Shown here: positions 12,450 through 23,231 of the stretch, in pieces
Numbering within the stretch: position 1 is the first letter of the stretch
Layout of the letters: every line of letters starts with the position of its first letter
Assembly (NCBI GenBank): GCA_002049455.2
Contig: KV918928.1
Span: 100,589-164,588 of the forward strand
Length of the DNA: 64,000 nt
Source: Porphyra umbilicalis
Taxonomy: Eukaryota; Rhodophyta; Bangiophyceae; Bangiales; Bangiaceae
Direction: 5' to 3'
Notes under the pieces: generated by a model
Seen by the model: the letters and a program-made list of their open reading frames with translations, nothing else
Database searches by the model: none
What the model was told of the DNA's origin: nothing
Made by a program: the position numbers and the translations under genes

Positions 12450-13948
12450 CGCGCTAACGCCCTCCCTTGTTCTGGAGGAGTGACAGCACTCAGCGCCGCG
12501 ACTCGTCAGGGGCCGTCTCGCGGCCCCTCAGCCGTAAGACGTGTGCCGCGCCCTGCGTGTCAGTCCGACGCGTGCCGCCCGATTCCCCAGCCGTCCAACG
12601 TGTGTGGCGTGGGGGCGTCTGATTCCCGCCTTTGAACGGGTCTGCGTTGTCAGGCTGCGGTGGCGGGTCTCTCTGGCTCGTCCCACCTGCTCGTTTATAT
12701 TTTATCGGGCGGGCACGGCGCCTCCGTGTTCCGGCTTCACGTGGAACGACAAGACGCAGGGGCGCTGGTCGGCTCTCAACCTTGACCAGTTCTTGAGAGC
12801 CAGGTCTCCTGCGGGGCGGGCCAGGCTGACGCAGTCCTTCCACACTCGCTCACCCGCCGTCAGACGGCAGGTGGGATTGGGCGGGCGGCGGGGACGCGTC
12901 TCCTCTGTGTGCGCAATTGCGCCGGTGTGTCGGGACGGCTGTGAAGCGCGCGCGCACCACCTGCCATCCCGCCCACCCCTCCCCTCCACACACCGCGCCC
13001 ACCTTTCCCGCCCTCTGTAACAGCGCTCATGACGCGTGTAAAGGGCGCCAACGACGCGCGACGAGTCCGAGCGCAGCGGCAGCGCAACGGTCCCGGTGCC
13101 ACCCCGCCCTCTACGCCTTGCACCTGTGCGGGGCCTTGTGACCACGGCACCACGGACGCCCCCCCCCCCCCCCCCAACTGCTGAACGGTGCGCTCCACCC
13201 TGCCGCCCTTCCCACCTTCGTTCCCCCAGCTTTGCGGGTCCCGGGGAGGACGGCGCCACGTACGCGCATTCCTCCTCAACTCCCCGCGCTTTCGGGCCCT
13301 CCGCTCCCCGCAATCACTCCGGCCCCCATCCTGCGGGCCGGGGTGTTGGCCGGCCGCTCAATCACGGCGGCCGGCCTCCGGCACCACACCGGCTGCCCTT
13401 CCCTCCTAACCCCCGCCGACTTGGACCTGACGCCGACCACGCCGATCCTGACGACCGACGTGTTCGTCGACGCGTCGGCGACGACGGCCGTCATCACCCT
13501 CAAGCCGGCGGCGAGTATCCTAGTCGGTGGATTTCGCCTCGTCGACCAGCAGGCCCGTTACGCGGGCCCACTTGGCGCAGCCCCCATCGACGCCCGGCGG
13601 GCCCCCCACCGGGCCCCCCCCCCCCCCGTGGTGGAGCCCGCAGCTAGGACCAGTGGGCGCCCCACGGGGCCCTCGACGGTGCGGCCCTCCGCGACGACCG
13701 GCGGGTCCCAAACACGGATCCCCTCGCTGGAGCCCCCCGCGACGACCGGCTGGCCCGTTTGAACATTCAAGGTGCTGGCCGCCGGAACCACCGGTCGACG
13801 AGCACCAGCGCTCGTACAGCTCTTGGCCGCCGCCACCCCCGTCCTCGTCCGCCAACGAGTACGAGAGCGCGGGCGAGCCGAGGCCAACCGGTGGGTACGG
13901 CCCCACCGGTAGCTGGATTCCCGCGCGGCGGCCGCCGCCGTACCCGGT
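12450..13948. other. GC-rich stretch with C homopolymers, no confident gene
   Basis: The base composition becomes strongly GC-rich. Long open frames exist in several frames on both strands, as expected when stop codons are rare. Two C homopolymers lie at about 13159-13175 and 13614-13627. A plus-strand frame near 13420-13600 contains TTDVFVDASATTAV, faintly like an RNase H motif, but the evidence is too weak to call. Confidence 0.4.
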
Positions 13949-15571
13949 GTGCCACCGTCCGGCGCTCTGGAGCGGCTAGTCACCCGCCAAGCCACACGAC
14001 GGGCACGCGTCCCAGTGGGCGTTAACGACGGGGCAGCCGCAGAGCACGCCTTTGCCGTTGATGTTGATGCCCGCGCCGTCGCAGCCCTCGCTGCAGCTGA
14101 CGCCGCGGGAGCCAGCGCGCCAACCTCTGTACGTGGTCGGGAGCCACCCAGCCCGGCAGCCGACGCCGCAGCCGACTCCGCAGGAGGTAGCTCACCAGCC
14201 TCTGAACGTGGTAGGCGGCCACCAAGCCCCGCCCCCCTCGACGCTTGTGCTTGTGCCTGCTCCCCCCCAGCCTCCACAGTAGGCCCCTCTCTACCTGACG
14301 TAGCCGTTTCAGCAGTGAGCAACAACCTCTTCAAGTCCATGGGCTCCAGCCTGGGATAGACGGACGAGGACCGCGTGCCGCTGTGTAGGGCCTACTTGGA
14401 GGTGAGCGAGGACCCTGTGAGCGCCACTTGTCGCTCCAAGGACCAGCTGCGGGCGGCTGTGCACGAGAATTGGACGGACCTGATGACAAACAAGGGGCCC
14501 CTGCGCGTCAAGCGCAACGTGAGTTCTTTGGAGAAGCACTTCAAGACGATCCAGAAGGGGGTGATCTCGTTTACTTCTCACTACCTGGCGGTCAAACATA
14601 TGCAAACTACCGGGAACCTGACGGACGGGGCCTTCATCAGCAGTGCGGTCGCGCGGGACTGCTCGGTGGACATCTACAAGTCCATCCGCAGCGACCGGAA
14701 GAACGACAAGCGCAAGGGCAAGACGGCCAAACGCAAAGCCAAACTGGCGCAGTGCACGTGGGTGGGGTGCTGGCGCGTTTTGCGCACATCTGACAAGCTC
14801 AGCGGCGCGGTCAACACGGCGGAAGACGCGAGCGTGGACTTGTTCGACTCTTCAGACGAGGACGGCGAGAGCGGAAGCACGAGCAGCCCGATCGCACGTA
14901 ACAAGGGGTATCAGCGCGGCCCAGGCGGCATCAAGGCCGCCAAGTTAATGCGGTCGGAGGACGCCGGAATAAAGAAGCAGATCAAGGCGATCGCGGCGGG
15001 GGTGGACAAGTTAACCGTTGCGCAGCAAGAGCGCACTGCGCTGAGATTTTTCGACTCTCCCGCGATGCGTCACATGCCCAAGGCGGCCCAGTACCGGCAA
15101 GCTGTTATGCTCAATATGACGCAAGCTGCTGGCGTGGCGGCGGCCCCTGCACCGGCTCCCATGCCTGTGCCGCCGGCGCGCAGTTCTGTCAAGAAGATCC
15201 ATGTTGTGGAAAATGGCGACGGCGTGGCCGCCATGGAAGTGAAGACTCTCGCGGCTGATGCGTCGTCGTCGGCGCCGCCGGCGGCCGGCTCTGCCGCCGG
15301 ACCTAACGCGCCGCCGGGGGAGGACCCGCCGGCGGCGAGTGTGGCAGCTGATACTGTTGCTGCAACGGCTCTGGCGGCTGAGGCGAAGTCGCCGGCGGCG
15401 CCGCCGGTGCGCGGCAGCGGGGAGGGCGACAACCAGTGTGGACGCAAGTCGCCAGCCGCAAAGCAGCGCGCCACTTCTGCGGCTCTCAACAAACAGCTGC
15501 ATCCAACCCGCGTTCTTGACCAAAGTAGCGAGTCTGACACGACCACCACCACCACCACGGACACTGAGTAG
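13949..15571 (+). pseudogene. SANT/NAM-associated-like DNA-binding protein, one in-frame stop
   Basis: One reading frame covers about 540 codons and is interrupted once, by TAG at 14357-14359. The residues around the stop read SSLG-stop-TDEDRVPLCRAYLEVSEDP. Related Myb/SANT-like proteins have an aromatic residue, often Trp, before the acidic TDED stretch, so TGG to TAG is the simplest explanation. After the motif come a helical region with WTDLM and LEKHFKTIQKGV, a basic patch (about 14690-14745) and a long Ala/Pro-rich tail with a Thr/acidic end. Such proteins are often encoded by or domesticated from PIF/Harbinger-type transposons. A Harbinger transposase lies 6 kb downstream on the other strand, but a link is unproven. 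If the stop is bypassed, the ATG at 14375 could still start a 398-residue protein. Confidence 0.55.
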
Positions 15572-18419
15572 CGTAGCGACTGTGTATTGCTTTGTGCTTC
15601 TTGACATGAAGCAGCAGCTCGATGACAACGAAAGGGTTTTTTATCCCTCTTCGGGGATTTGATTTCCTATACTTGTGCCTTTATCGGTGCACACAGTCAA
15701 CCTACGCCTGCGGCAAGCAGCCAGCGACGAACCACACGCAGTCGTGCGGCGTCTTCGACTTGTGCTGGCGCCCCTCCACCAGCACAACGCCTCGCGCGTC
15801 GCAGAGTCCAACACCAACTTGTCCCCGCTAACTCTCGCCTCCGCCTTCCCCATACGCCCCGCCTGGTTGGCTGCGTCGCTAAACCCCGGCTCACGGCAAC
15901 GCAAAACGCGCGGGCGAGGCGAGCGCGGCGTCAGCGAGGGGGGCAACGGCGAAGCGTACCAGGCGCGCAGCGGCAGCCGCGGGCGAAGACAGCGCGGCGC
16001 CAGCGCGGGGGCGACGGCGGGGGGCAACAGACGGGAAAACGCAGCCGTGGGCGTGGAGAGCGCGGCGCCTGCGCAGCGCCGACGGCGGCGGGCAGCAGAA
16101 GCACAGTGCCAGCTGCGGGCAAAGGGAGCGCGGCGCCAGCTCGGGGGCGACGGCGGGGGGCAACAGGCGGACAGACGCAGCCTCGGGCGAGCGGGGCTGC
16201 CCAGCGAGGGCCGCCCGTCCGCACTTACGCGCAGCTCCGACTTCGGAGCCAGAACCGAACGCATTGCAATCGGTGAGCGCCAATAGAACTCATCGAAGGT
16301 ACGCGGCCAGCATGACAGTGCGACAATGAAATAAAACATGTTTTTTGCGAACACTCAGTGGTATTCGGAGTATGTTAGCATCTTCAAATTTCTGGTCGCG
16401 TGCTTGACCGCAAAGCACCCCTTAGACGCCTGTTTTGCGTTTGAAAATTTTGTGGCGCAAGCATATGTACATGTCTTGCTCTCCGTGCTTCTTAGCTCCA
16501 CGCCACCGTTCAATTGGGACGAGAGAGCGCTGGGGATTTTCACTTTGCCGCATTCTGATCACCACCGCGCGAGTGCCGCCCCTCCGACACCGATCCGCCG
16601 CACACGCTTCCGTTCTCCTCCATAAGCGAGCCTCCGTCCCCGCTGCTTTGCCGCCAGGATCGCCTCTACCCTTCCCCCCGCTCCGAAGGCGGCGCCCGCC
16701 GACGCGGCGGCGCTCTTTGCCGCCGCGCTGTCGCCGGCCGCCGGCCACTGCCGGTGCCGTCGGCCACCAGCCCGTCGCAGGCGCGATCCGTGTGCTGGCG
16801 CTGCCGGGCGGCCACGGCGAAACGGTCTTCGGCGCCCCGCTGGCGCGGTGTGCGTCGGCCCTGCCGGGCAACGGCGGCGGCAGGACCGCCAGCCCGCCGC
16901 CTATGCGCTCAGCGTCGGCCTCGCCAGGCAACGGCGGCGGGACGGCCGCCACCCTGACGCGTTTGAGCTCTTCGTCGGCGCCGCGGGGCGGCGCCGACGA
17001 CGCGGTCGCCAGGCCGACGCTGGGGTGCTCGGCATCGTCGCTTCCGGGCAGGAACCGACGGCTGCGCCGGCCGGCGGCGACGATCTAGGCGGCGGCGGTG
17101 GATGGCGGTGGCGATGGCGACGCGTCAGACGCCGCTCGTGAGGGAGGGGGGCGACGCCGGCGCCGCCGCGCCAATGTCGATGGCCGACATCACAACCGCT
17201 GCGGCGGAAGCAGCCGAGGCGGCGGCGGCCGCCGAGATGGCGCGGCGGTGACTGGCGAAGGCTCGATGGTGGGGGTAGACCAGGCCCCGCGGCAACGGCG
17301 GCGGCTGCCAACGACTCGTCGGCGGCGATGCTGCCGCCGCCGCCGCCGTTGCTGTAGTTGAGAACAGCGGCGTTCGGCGCGGACACCGCGGCCGCGTCGG
17401 CGGCGCAGGCGGCGGCGACATTGTAGGTAGAGGCAGCGGTGAAGGCGGCGACGGTGGTGTAGGCAGCGGTGGCGCGCCCGTGGCCACCCCACGGCATCTG
17501 GCGCCACTGCCCCCGCACCCCAAACGGCGGCGCTGCGGCGGCCGCCGCCGTCGCGTTCGTTTTGCGCAGTTATTGTCGTGTCGCAAACCGCGGCCGCGGC
17601 GGCGGCGCTGGCGGCGGCGGCGGCGTAGGCGGCGGCAACGGTGAAGGTGGAGGCGGTGGTGTATGCGGCGGCGGCGGTGTAGGCGGCGGCGGCGATGGAG
17701 GTGGTGCTGGCGCGCCCGTGCGCACCCCATGGCGCCCCGCGCCGCTGCCCCCGAACCCAAGACGGCGGCCACGCCTACGCCCGACGAGGGCGCAGACGAA
17801 GGTGGGACGTTCACGCCGTCGACGACGCCGCGGGCCATGGTTGCCGCCGCCGCCGCCGGCGGTAGCAGCCGCAGCATTGCGGGCGATGGGGTGGCCGTCG
17901 CGCCGTGGGGGGGGTGAAGGCGGGAGAGAGGGAGCCGCCTAAGCATGGACGCATCGACAGCGCTTCCACCGCTACGTCGCGGCCGTTGGCCGGCTGGCCC
18001 GGCGGCAGACCGACGGGCCGCCGGCGGTGCCCGCGTCGCCGCCGCCGTAACTGCAGCCGCGGTTTGACGGGCGCCCGACTGCTCGCGTGCGCCGCCCGGG
18101 CGGTGGCCGCCGCCGCCATCGCCGCGGCCGCCGCCCGTCGGCCGCCGCCGCCACTGCCGCCGCCGCGGGGCTCCACGCGGCGGCGGCCGTCGGCGACGGC
18201 TCCGATGGCACGCCGCGCCGGCGGTGGCTCGCCTGCTGCTTCTTGTGGGCGGCGACGCGAGTGTCAGAGCCGCCGCTTTGCTCGACGTTTTTTCTTTTTC
18301 TTTTTTTGCGCCTATGTCCCACCTCCTCCCTTACCTCCATTCCGTTTGAGCGCCATGTCTCTCAGAAACGTTAATGAAAGTAGTGAACTCAACGCAAGCA
18401 CATCCCCACAAAGCAAGAG
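15572..18419. other. GC-rich low-complexity DNA, no confident gene
   Basis: This is dominated by GCC/GGC-type triplet-rich sequence, especially 16650-18250, where all six frames stay open for long distances. Predicted peptides are Ala/Arg/Gly/Pro strings that change frame freely. An imperfect tandem repeat occurs at about 15915-16270, where a block with GCGCGGCGCCAGC recurs 136 bases apart (about 15992 and 16128). A less biased patch lies at 16270-16560 without a recognised gene. Confidence 0.5.
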
Positions 18420-18833
18420 CTACGCCCGCTCGCCGCGGATGCGGCGAGAAAGCTGGATGTCCTTCGACATGACAGTCACACGCTTGCCGTGGATGGCGCA
18501 CAGTTGGGCGTCCTGGAAGAGGCCCACCAGGTAGGCCTCGGACGCATCCTGCAGCGCCAACACCACCGACGCAGAAAAGCGAGTGCAGTCAGTGTACTCC
18601 TGCGCATTATTGCACACTAGGCGCTGGAAGGGGAGCTTTCTGATAAGCAGCTCCTTCGATCGCTGGAATTTGCGAAAGATCCGCAGGGCGACCGTCCCAG
18701 GTCGGTAACGGCGCTTGACTGCGGCCTTGCCACCGGCCTTGGACTTTGTCGCCCGCCTGGCGGCAGCCCTAGCCACAGAAGTTGGGGCCTTGCCGGCAGT
18801 GGACCGCCACGCCGTCTGCTTCATCCGCCCCAT
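18420..18833 (-). CDS. Divergent histone H3
   Basis: This encodes a core nucleosome histone of 137 codons including Met. The fold domain is clearly H3: [46 protein letters not shown] and [14 protein letters not shown]. Loop 1 ([10 protein letters not shown]) has the canonical length, which argues against a centromeric H3. The N-terminal tail is unusual. R2, K4, T6, S10, T11 and K14 are kept, but R8 is Trp, K9 is Arg, and the K27/S28 region reads ARRATK. The tail is also one residue longer than canonical before YRPG. The ATG at 18833 is chosen because GRMKQTA aligns with the processed H3 start. The open frame continues upstream only because of GC richness. No intron is seen. It is either a genuine variant or a young relic; the frame is intact. 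Confidence 0.85.
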   Translation of the reverse strand: MGRMKQTAWRSTAGKAPTSVARAAARRATKSKAGGKAAVKRRYRPGTVALRIFRKFQRSKELLIRKLPFQRLVCNNAQEYTDCTRFSASVVLALQDASEAYLVGLFQDAQLCAIHGKRVTVMSKDIQLSRRIRGERA

Positions 18834-19660
18834 CGCTGGCGGAGTGCAGGTGTAGTAGCCGCCACAGGTGGCAGAGGAGAGGGGAGGCAGGGGGGGGGGG
18901 TTGAGGCGCGGTGAGGGGGGGCGCAGGTTTACGCCAGACCACAGCCGGCGCTGCGGGGGCAGGTCCCACCACCGAAAGATGCTGACAGGGTGGGATGGGA
19001 GGAGGGGGGCGGGTTGCCGGGGGGGACAGGTCCACCTCAGACCACAGTCGGCGAGGCGGGGGCAGGCCGCACCGCTGGTAGAGGAAGGCTGGGCGGGGGT
19101 GGGGAAGGGGACGGGCAGAAGGGACGATACGGCGGGATGACGCCGAGAGGAGATGGCCGGGATGGGCTCCTCATACAACCTGGAATGGGTCTGCCCTGGG
19201 TGCCCTGAGTGACGGATACGGCCGGAGCCTGCCTGCCAGAGACCACCTGGGCAGGACCGGAAAACCGTCCGCGACTCATGGTGGATGCATCTGTGGGGAC
19301 ATTCCTTCGCCTTTGTATTGGGCTCGCCGAGTCATCCGAAACCGCCGTCTCCAGGACTCCATTCAAGCGTGGAAATAAACATTTCTTCTCATCTTCGTGA
19401 CTGAGTGTCCAAGAACTGCGGAACGTATTGCCAGAGAAAAAAATGCTTATCCAAGGAACCACGCCACCCGGTCGCTGACGCCCCACTCAATGCGGGATCG
19501 ACGACCACAGATCGCCCCAACTGATCCCCCACTTCCCCCCGGGAGAGATCTTCGGGTGACAAACCGCCTCTCCCCGCCTTCCTTCAGGTCCCGCTGTCGC
19601 CGCCGTAGATCTCATTCGCAGCCATCCCCTCGACGACGTCATTCACACGGCGTCACGGAA
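18834..19660. other. Region upstream of histone H3, no gene seen
   Basis: This presumably contains the H3 promoter (transcription leftward), but no TATA box or CCAAT element stands out. GC and G-run content falls off toward 19200. No protein with a recognisable domain is encoded. Confidence 0.4.
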
Positions 19661-20150
19661 ACCAATGGGGTCCATGGAAAAGCTATTCGCCAGCGACGCC
19701 GCTCAGAGCTGTGCAGTGTAAGATAGATGCAAGTGTTCTGATTAGAGCTTGACAAAGGAACGATCAGGACCGCCTGATCTCATGTCGTTCGCCCACTGTG
19801 GGCATTGAAGCAGCGCCACGCCAACCAATGGAATGGCGTAGACATGTTAATTGAAAACGACGAGGGGCCAAGTCTTGCAATGTGTGGTAGATACGAGTGG
19901 TCTGATTGGTTCTTGATGTTATGTAAGGACCCACGTGAGTTTCTGGCGTCCGTCAACTGTGGGACATCATTCGTCGAGGGCCTTGAAAACCAATGGGATC
20001 ACTTACCTTTAATAATCATCAAACACGCAGTTCAAAGCCTTGCATCGTATAATGAATACAAGTGTTTCGACTGGTCGCTGTTGTCATGTGAGGGATCACA
20101 TGACTTTCAGAACGTTCTTGACATGCGAACCTCCTCTGAGAGAAGCCATA
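19661..20150 (+). repeat. Degenerate tandem repeat, about 165-bp unit, three copies
   Basis: Units start with ACCAATGG at 19661, 19824 and 19989 and share a later block (GCAATGTGTGGTAGATACGAGTGG-like) at matching offsets. Copies are clearly diverged. Copies two and three are in the same reading frame of an open frame at 19805-20224 (139 codons), giving two related blocks beginning NQWNG and NQWDH. Copy one is in another frame with a stop, so coding is doubtful. Confidence 0.6.
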
Positions 20151-20224
20151 TCATTGGACTGTGGCTTCGTCAGGACACAAGTTGCAGTGAATTGTTCGTG
20201 CTAGATTTTCATGGCGAGCGATGA

Positions 20225-21746
20225 CGACAGAAGCAAGTTAAATGATCATGTCGATCGCAGGTGTATCGAGCCACAAGATCTTGCGAAGCGCGCACGCGCC
20301 ACCATCGTGCGGCACTTGAAACGAGTGCCGCCCCGACCGCAGACCGCCGCCCTGTCCACCGTGCTGCTGCTCGCAATCCTCACCCCCCGCCCCCCCACGA
20401 GGCGACCGCCGGCAATCTCCGTGGCTTGGTCGCCTGGTGCCGCTCCGCCGCCGCGGTGCGGGCGCTGAGTACCCTCCCGCCGCCGCACCTGCGCTCTCCG
20501 GCGGAGGCGGCGGCGGCGACGGTGGCGGCCCGCTGCCGCTGCCTGCCACCTCAGTGCCGACCGCCTCGGTAGACGCTGCGGCGCAGCCGTCGCGTGCCCT
20601 CCCGCCGCCGCACCTGCACTCGCCACCGGCATCGACGCCGCCCAAGCGCAGTGGGTGGCGTCAGTGGCGGTCAACGGCACCGAAGGCAGCAGCTGTGGCA
20701 GCGGCTGCACCTGCGGCTGCAGAGGCGGCAGCGGCGACGGCGGCAGGGGCGGCGCCGGCGGCGGCAGCGGGGGCGCCAGGGGCGGCCGCGACAGTCGCGG
20801 CGGTGACGGCCGTGGCGATGAGAATGGCGGTGGCGGGGGTGGCGGCAGTGGTTGTGGTGGCGGCGTCGGCAACGGGGGCGGCCCTCTGCCGCTGCCGGCC
20901 ACCTCTTCGCCGTCCCCCTCGGTGGCCGCCATTGCGCAGCGGTCGCCTACCGTCCCTCCGCCGCACCTGCCCTCGCCGTTAGCATCAACGCCGCCCAAGC
21001 GCAGTGGGCGGCGTCGGTGGCAGTCAACGGCGCCATCAGCGGCGACGGCGGAGGCAGCAGCTGTCGCGGCGGCTGCACCGGCGGCTGCGACGGCGGCAGC
21101 GGTGACGGCGGCGGGGGCGGCGGCTTCGGCGACGGCGGCGGCGGTGGCGGCGGTGGCGGCGGTGGCGGCGGCGGCCCGCTGCCGCTTCCTGCCGCCTCCG
21201 TGCCGTCCCCCCCGAAGGACGCGGTGGAGCAGCCGTCGCATACCCTTTCGCCGCCGCACTTGCGCTCGCCGCCAGCCTCGACACCGCCAGAGCGAAGAGG
21301 CCGGCGTCGGTCGCACGCAATGGCGCCATGAGCAACGACGGTGGCGGCTACGACCGCGGCTGCGGCAGCAGCGGCGACGGCGGCGGCGGCGGTGGTGGCG
21401 GCGGCGGTGGCGGCGGTGGCGGCAGCGTCGGCGGCGGAGTCGGCGTGCCGCCGTCGGGCGCTTCGCGGCCATCGGCGCGGGAATCGCGAGCGCCATCATC
21501 AACACGGGTTGGCACCTTGTGGAGGCCGCGGCGGGCCGGCGCGGGCGGCCCTCACGACGGAGACGACCGCGGCAGAGGCAACCCGAGAGATCTCCCGCCG
21601 TGCCCGTCGGCCAGTCACTCCGGGCAAGCGGCGCTGGGGGCCTCCCGCCTTTCATACGATCGTTGCAAAGGTGTGTAGGAAGCAAAAAACCTGCCCAGCG
21701 GGTGAAAAAAATCCTTCGTGTCTACTCCACTACGCCCTACATCACG
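20225..21746. repeat. GC-rich low-complexity block with long tandem units
   Basis: Triplet-rich GGC/GCC sequence is organised as about three tandem units starting near 20524, 20879 and 21174. Each has a landmark block (CCGCTGCCGCTG.., then CCGCCGCACCTG.., then CGACGCCGCCCAAGCGCAGTG or a variant) followed by a (GGC)n-like tract. Unit lengths differ (roughly 355, 295 and 290 bases), so landmark blocks fall in three different reading frames. This argues that the repeat is non-coding despite very long open frames on both strands. Confidence 0.6.
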
Positions 21747-23231
21747 TCATTCAATGTACGGGGCAAGCAGTTCGCCTCGGTCGCGATAAATGTCCGCGGT
21801 CAGGGCAGCTCGCAGGGGCTCGTTCTCCTGCACTTTCTGCGTCCCAGCCCAAGCATCAAAAATGGCAGCCATGCCGTCGGCAGGCGGGTGGGCGATAGGA
21901 TTGAGAGCAGGGGGCGCGTTGCCGACGGCGTCAATGTTGTCTATTGCTGCAGCGACGCCGCCGACGCCACCGCCAGGTGCTGGAGCCCCGGTGGCAGCAA
22001 TAACACAGCCGACGCCACCGGGGCCGCCGCCGCCAGGTGCAAGTGCCCCGGCGGCAGCAATGCCGCCAGATGGTGTCCCAACGCTCTGTCCTTCCCCACC
22101 ATCTGACCCACCGCCAGCATGCCCACCTACGCCACAGTTAGTCGCGCCATCACCCCCAACCGCACGTCGACGGCGTTTCAAAACGTTGGTACGCCGACTC
22201 ACCACACACATGTCATGCAGAATGCAAATGGCCCTGTAGTTCGTCACTAGCTGCGACACAGAGCGGTAGCGCCCAGGGTGGAGCGCAACATGAAAGCGCT
22301 TCGTCAATACGCCAAGCAGCCGCTCCACGTCCTTTCGGATGGCCTTTTGGAGGCGGTGGAACGTCGTCTGCCCCTCGGTGGACGGCATGGGGTGCCGCGA
22401 CATCAGAAGAGCGTAGCGCGGGTAAACCTTGTCGATAAGGTAGAAGGGCAGCGTGCACGCGTGGCCATTGATAGTCAAGGGCGTGTTGCGAAGGGGCCAC
22501 CGGCCGCCAGTGACGTCTAGGTACAGCGGCGACTGCTGCATGACGTTAATCTCGTTCAGACTTCCGGGGGCCCCTAAAAACACGTGCCACACACACAGGT
22601 CATCGTCACACACAGCTTCTTCGACGATGTCCCGCTTGCCCTTGCGACTCTGATACGCCCCCGCCATCCCCGTCGGGCACTGGTGCCACTGTCAGTGGCA
22701 ACAGTCGAGGGAGCCCATGCACCCCGGCATTGCGCGTTCCTTGTTGCGCTCCATAATGGTGTTGAGATCGTCTTGGCTCGGTAGTCGCAGGTAGGTAGGT
22801 CTCCATCGCTTGGTAATGAACTCTATCAGCAGCTTGGCCGACTTGGCGATCACCGTCCGGGACTAGCGCACGTACTTGTCCGCTCGGTCGGACGCATCGC
22901 CGTAGGTGATCACGCGAAAGGCAGCCACTACCTTCTGCAGTGGATGTACTTGCAGCTTCCCCGTCGCATTAATGCGTTGTTGGCAGAAAGGCTCGTCCTT
23001 AACAGCCAGATAGATACGCCGAAAGACGGCGTGCGGGACACGGAACTGCGTCTCAAAGTCTCGGTGATCGTAGATAGGGAGCACACCGCCGACACCGAAA
23101 TAGTCTCGAAAACTGGCGTGCACAACGGCCGCAAAGTCGCGGCGCTTGTTGCCACGGCGCCCCGCGATGGAGCCACGATGAAGCCATCCTAGCGCGATGC
23201 GCTTGTCGCGCGCGCGTCGGCGCACCGCCAT
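21747..23231 (-). pseudogene. PIF/Harbinger-type transposase, two in-frame stops
   Basis: This is a DDE transposase of the plant-transposon-protein/Harbinger type. Read on the minus strand, the N-terminal part has GRRGNKRRDFAAVV, DYFGVGGVLPIYDHRDFETQF and RINATGKLQVHPLQKVVAAF with TYGDASDRADKYVR. The catalytic part has GSLDCCH (first Asp, codon at 22704-22706), GSLNEINVMQQSPLY, and RKDVERLLGVLTKRF (Glu at 22323-22325), ending LTADIYRDRGELLAPYIE. Stops are TAG at 22863-22865 and TGA at 22692-22694, where family members usually have Trp after the HxW-type motif. The second Asp, normally in an N-D-I-N context, is Glu. A Gly/Ala-rich insert precedes the C-terminus. The start is uncertain; ATG at 23231 is one option and coding may begin near 23330. 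Confidence 0.85.

Noticed and set aside
13232-13762. Possible RNase H-like fragment around TTDVFVDASATTAV
   Set aside because: Only one short motif is suggestive; the surrounding residues are low-complexity and no second catalytic motif is visible.
16422-17946. Very long Ala/Arg/Gly/Pro open frames on both strands
   Set aside because: All six frames are open because the DNA is GCC/GGC-rich; none shows a domain or consistent frame.
18420-18833. Centromeric H3 (CENP-A-like)
   Set aside because: Loop 1 has canonical H3 length and the fold domain is close to canonical H3; only the tail is strongly divergent.
20246-22106. Two overlapping frames of about 480 codons on opposite strands
   Set aside because: Tandem unit landmarks fall in three different frames, so the openness is compositional. 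The true coding signal here is the Harbinger transposase on the minus strand from 21747.
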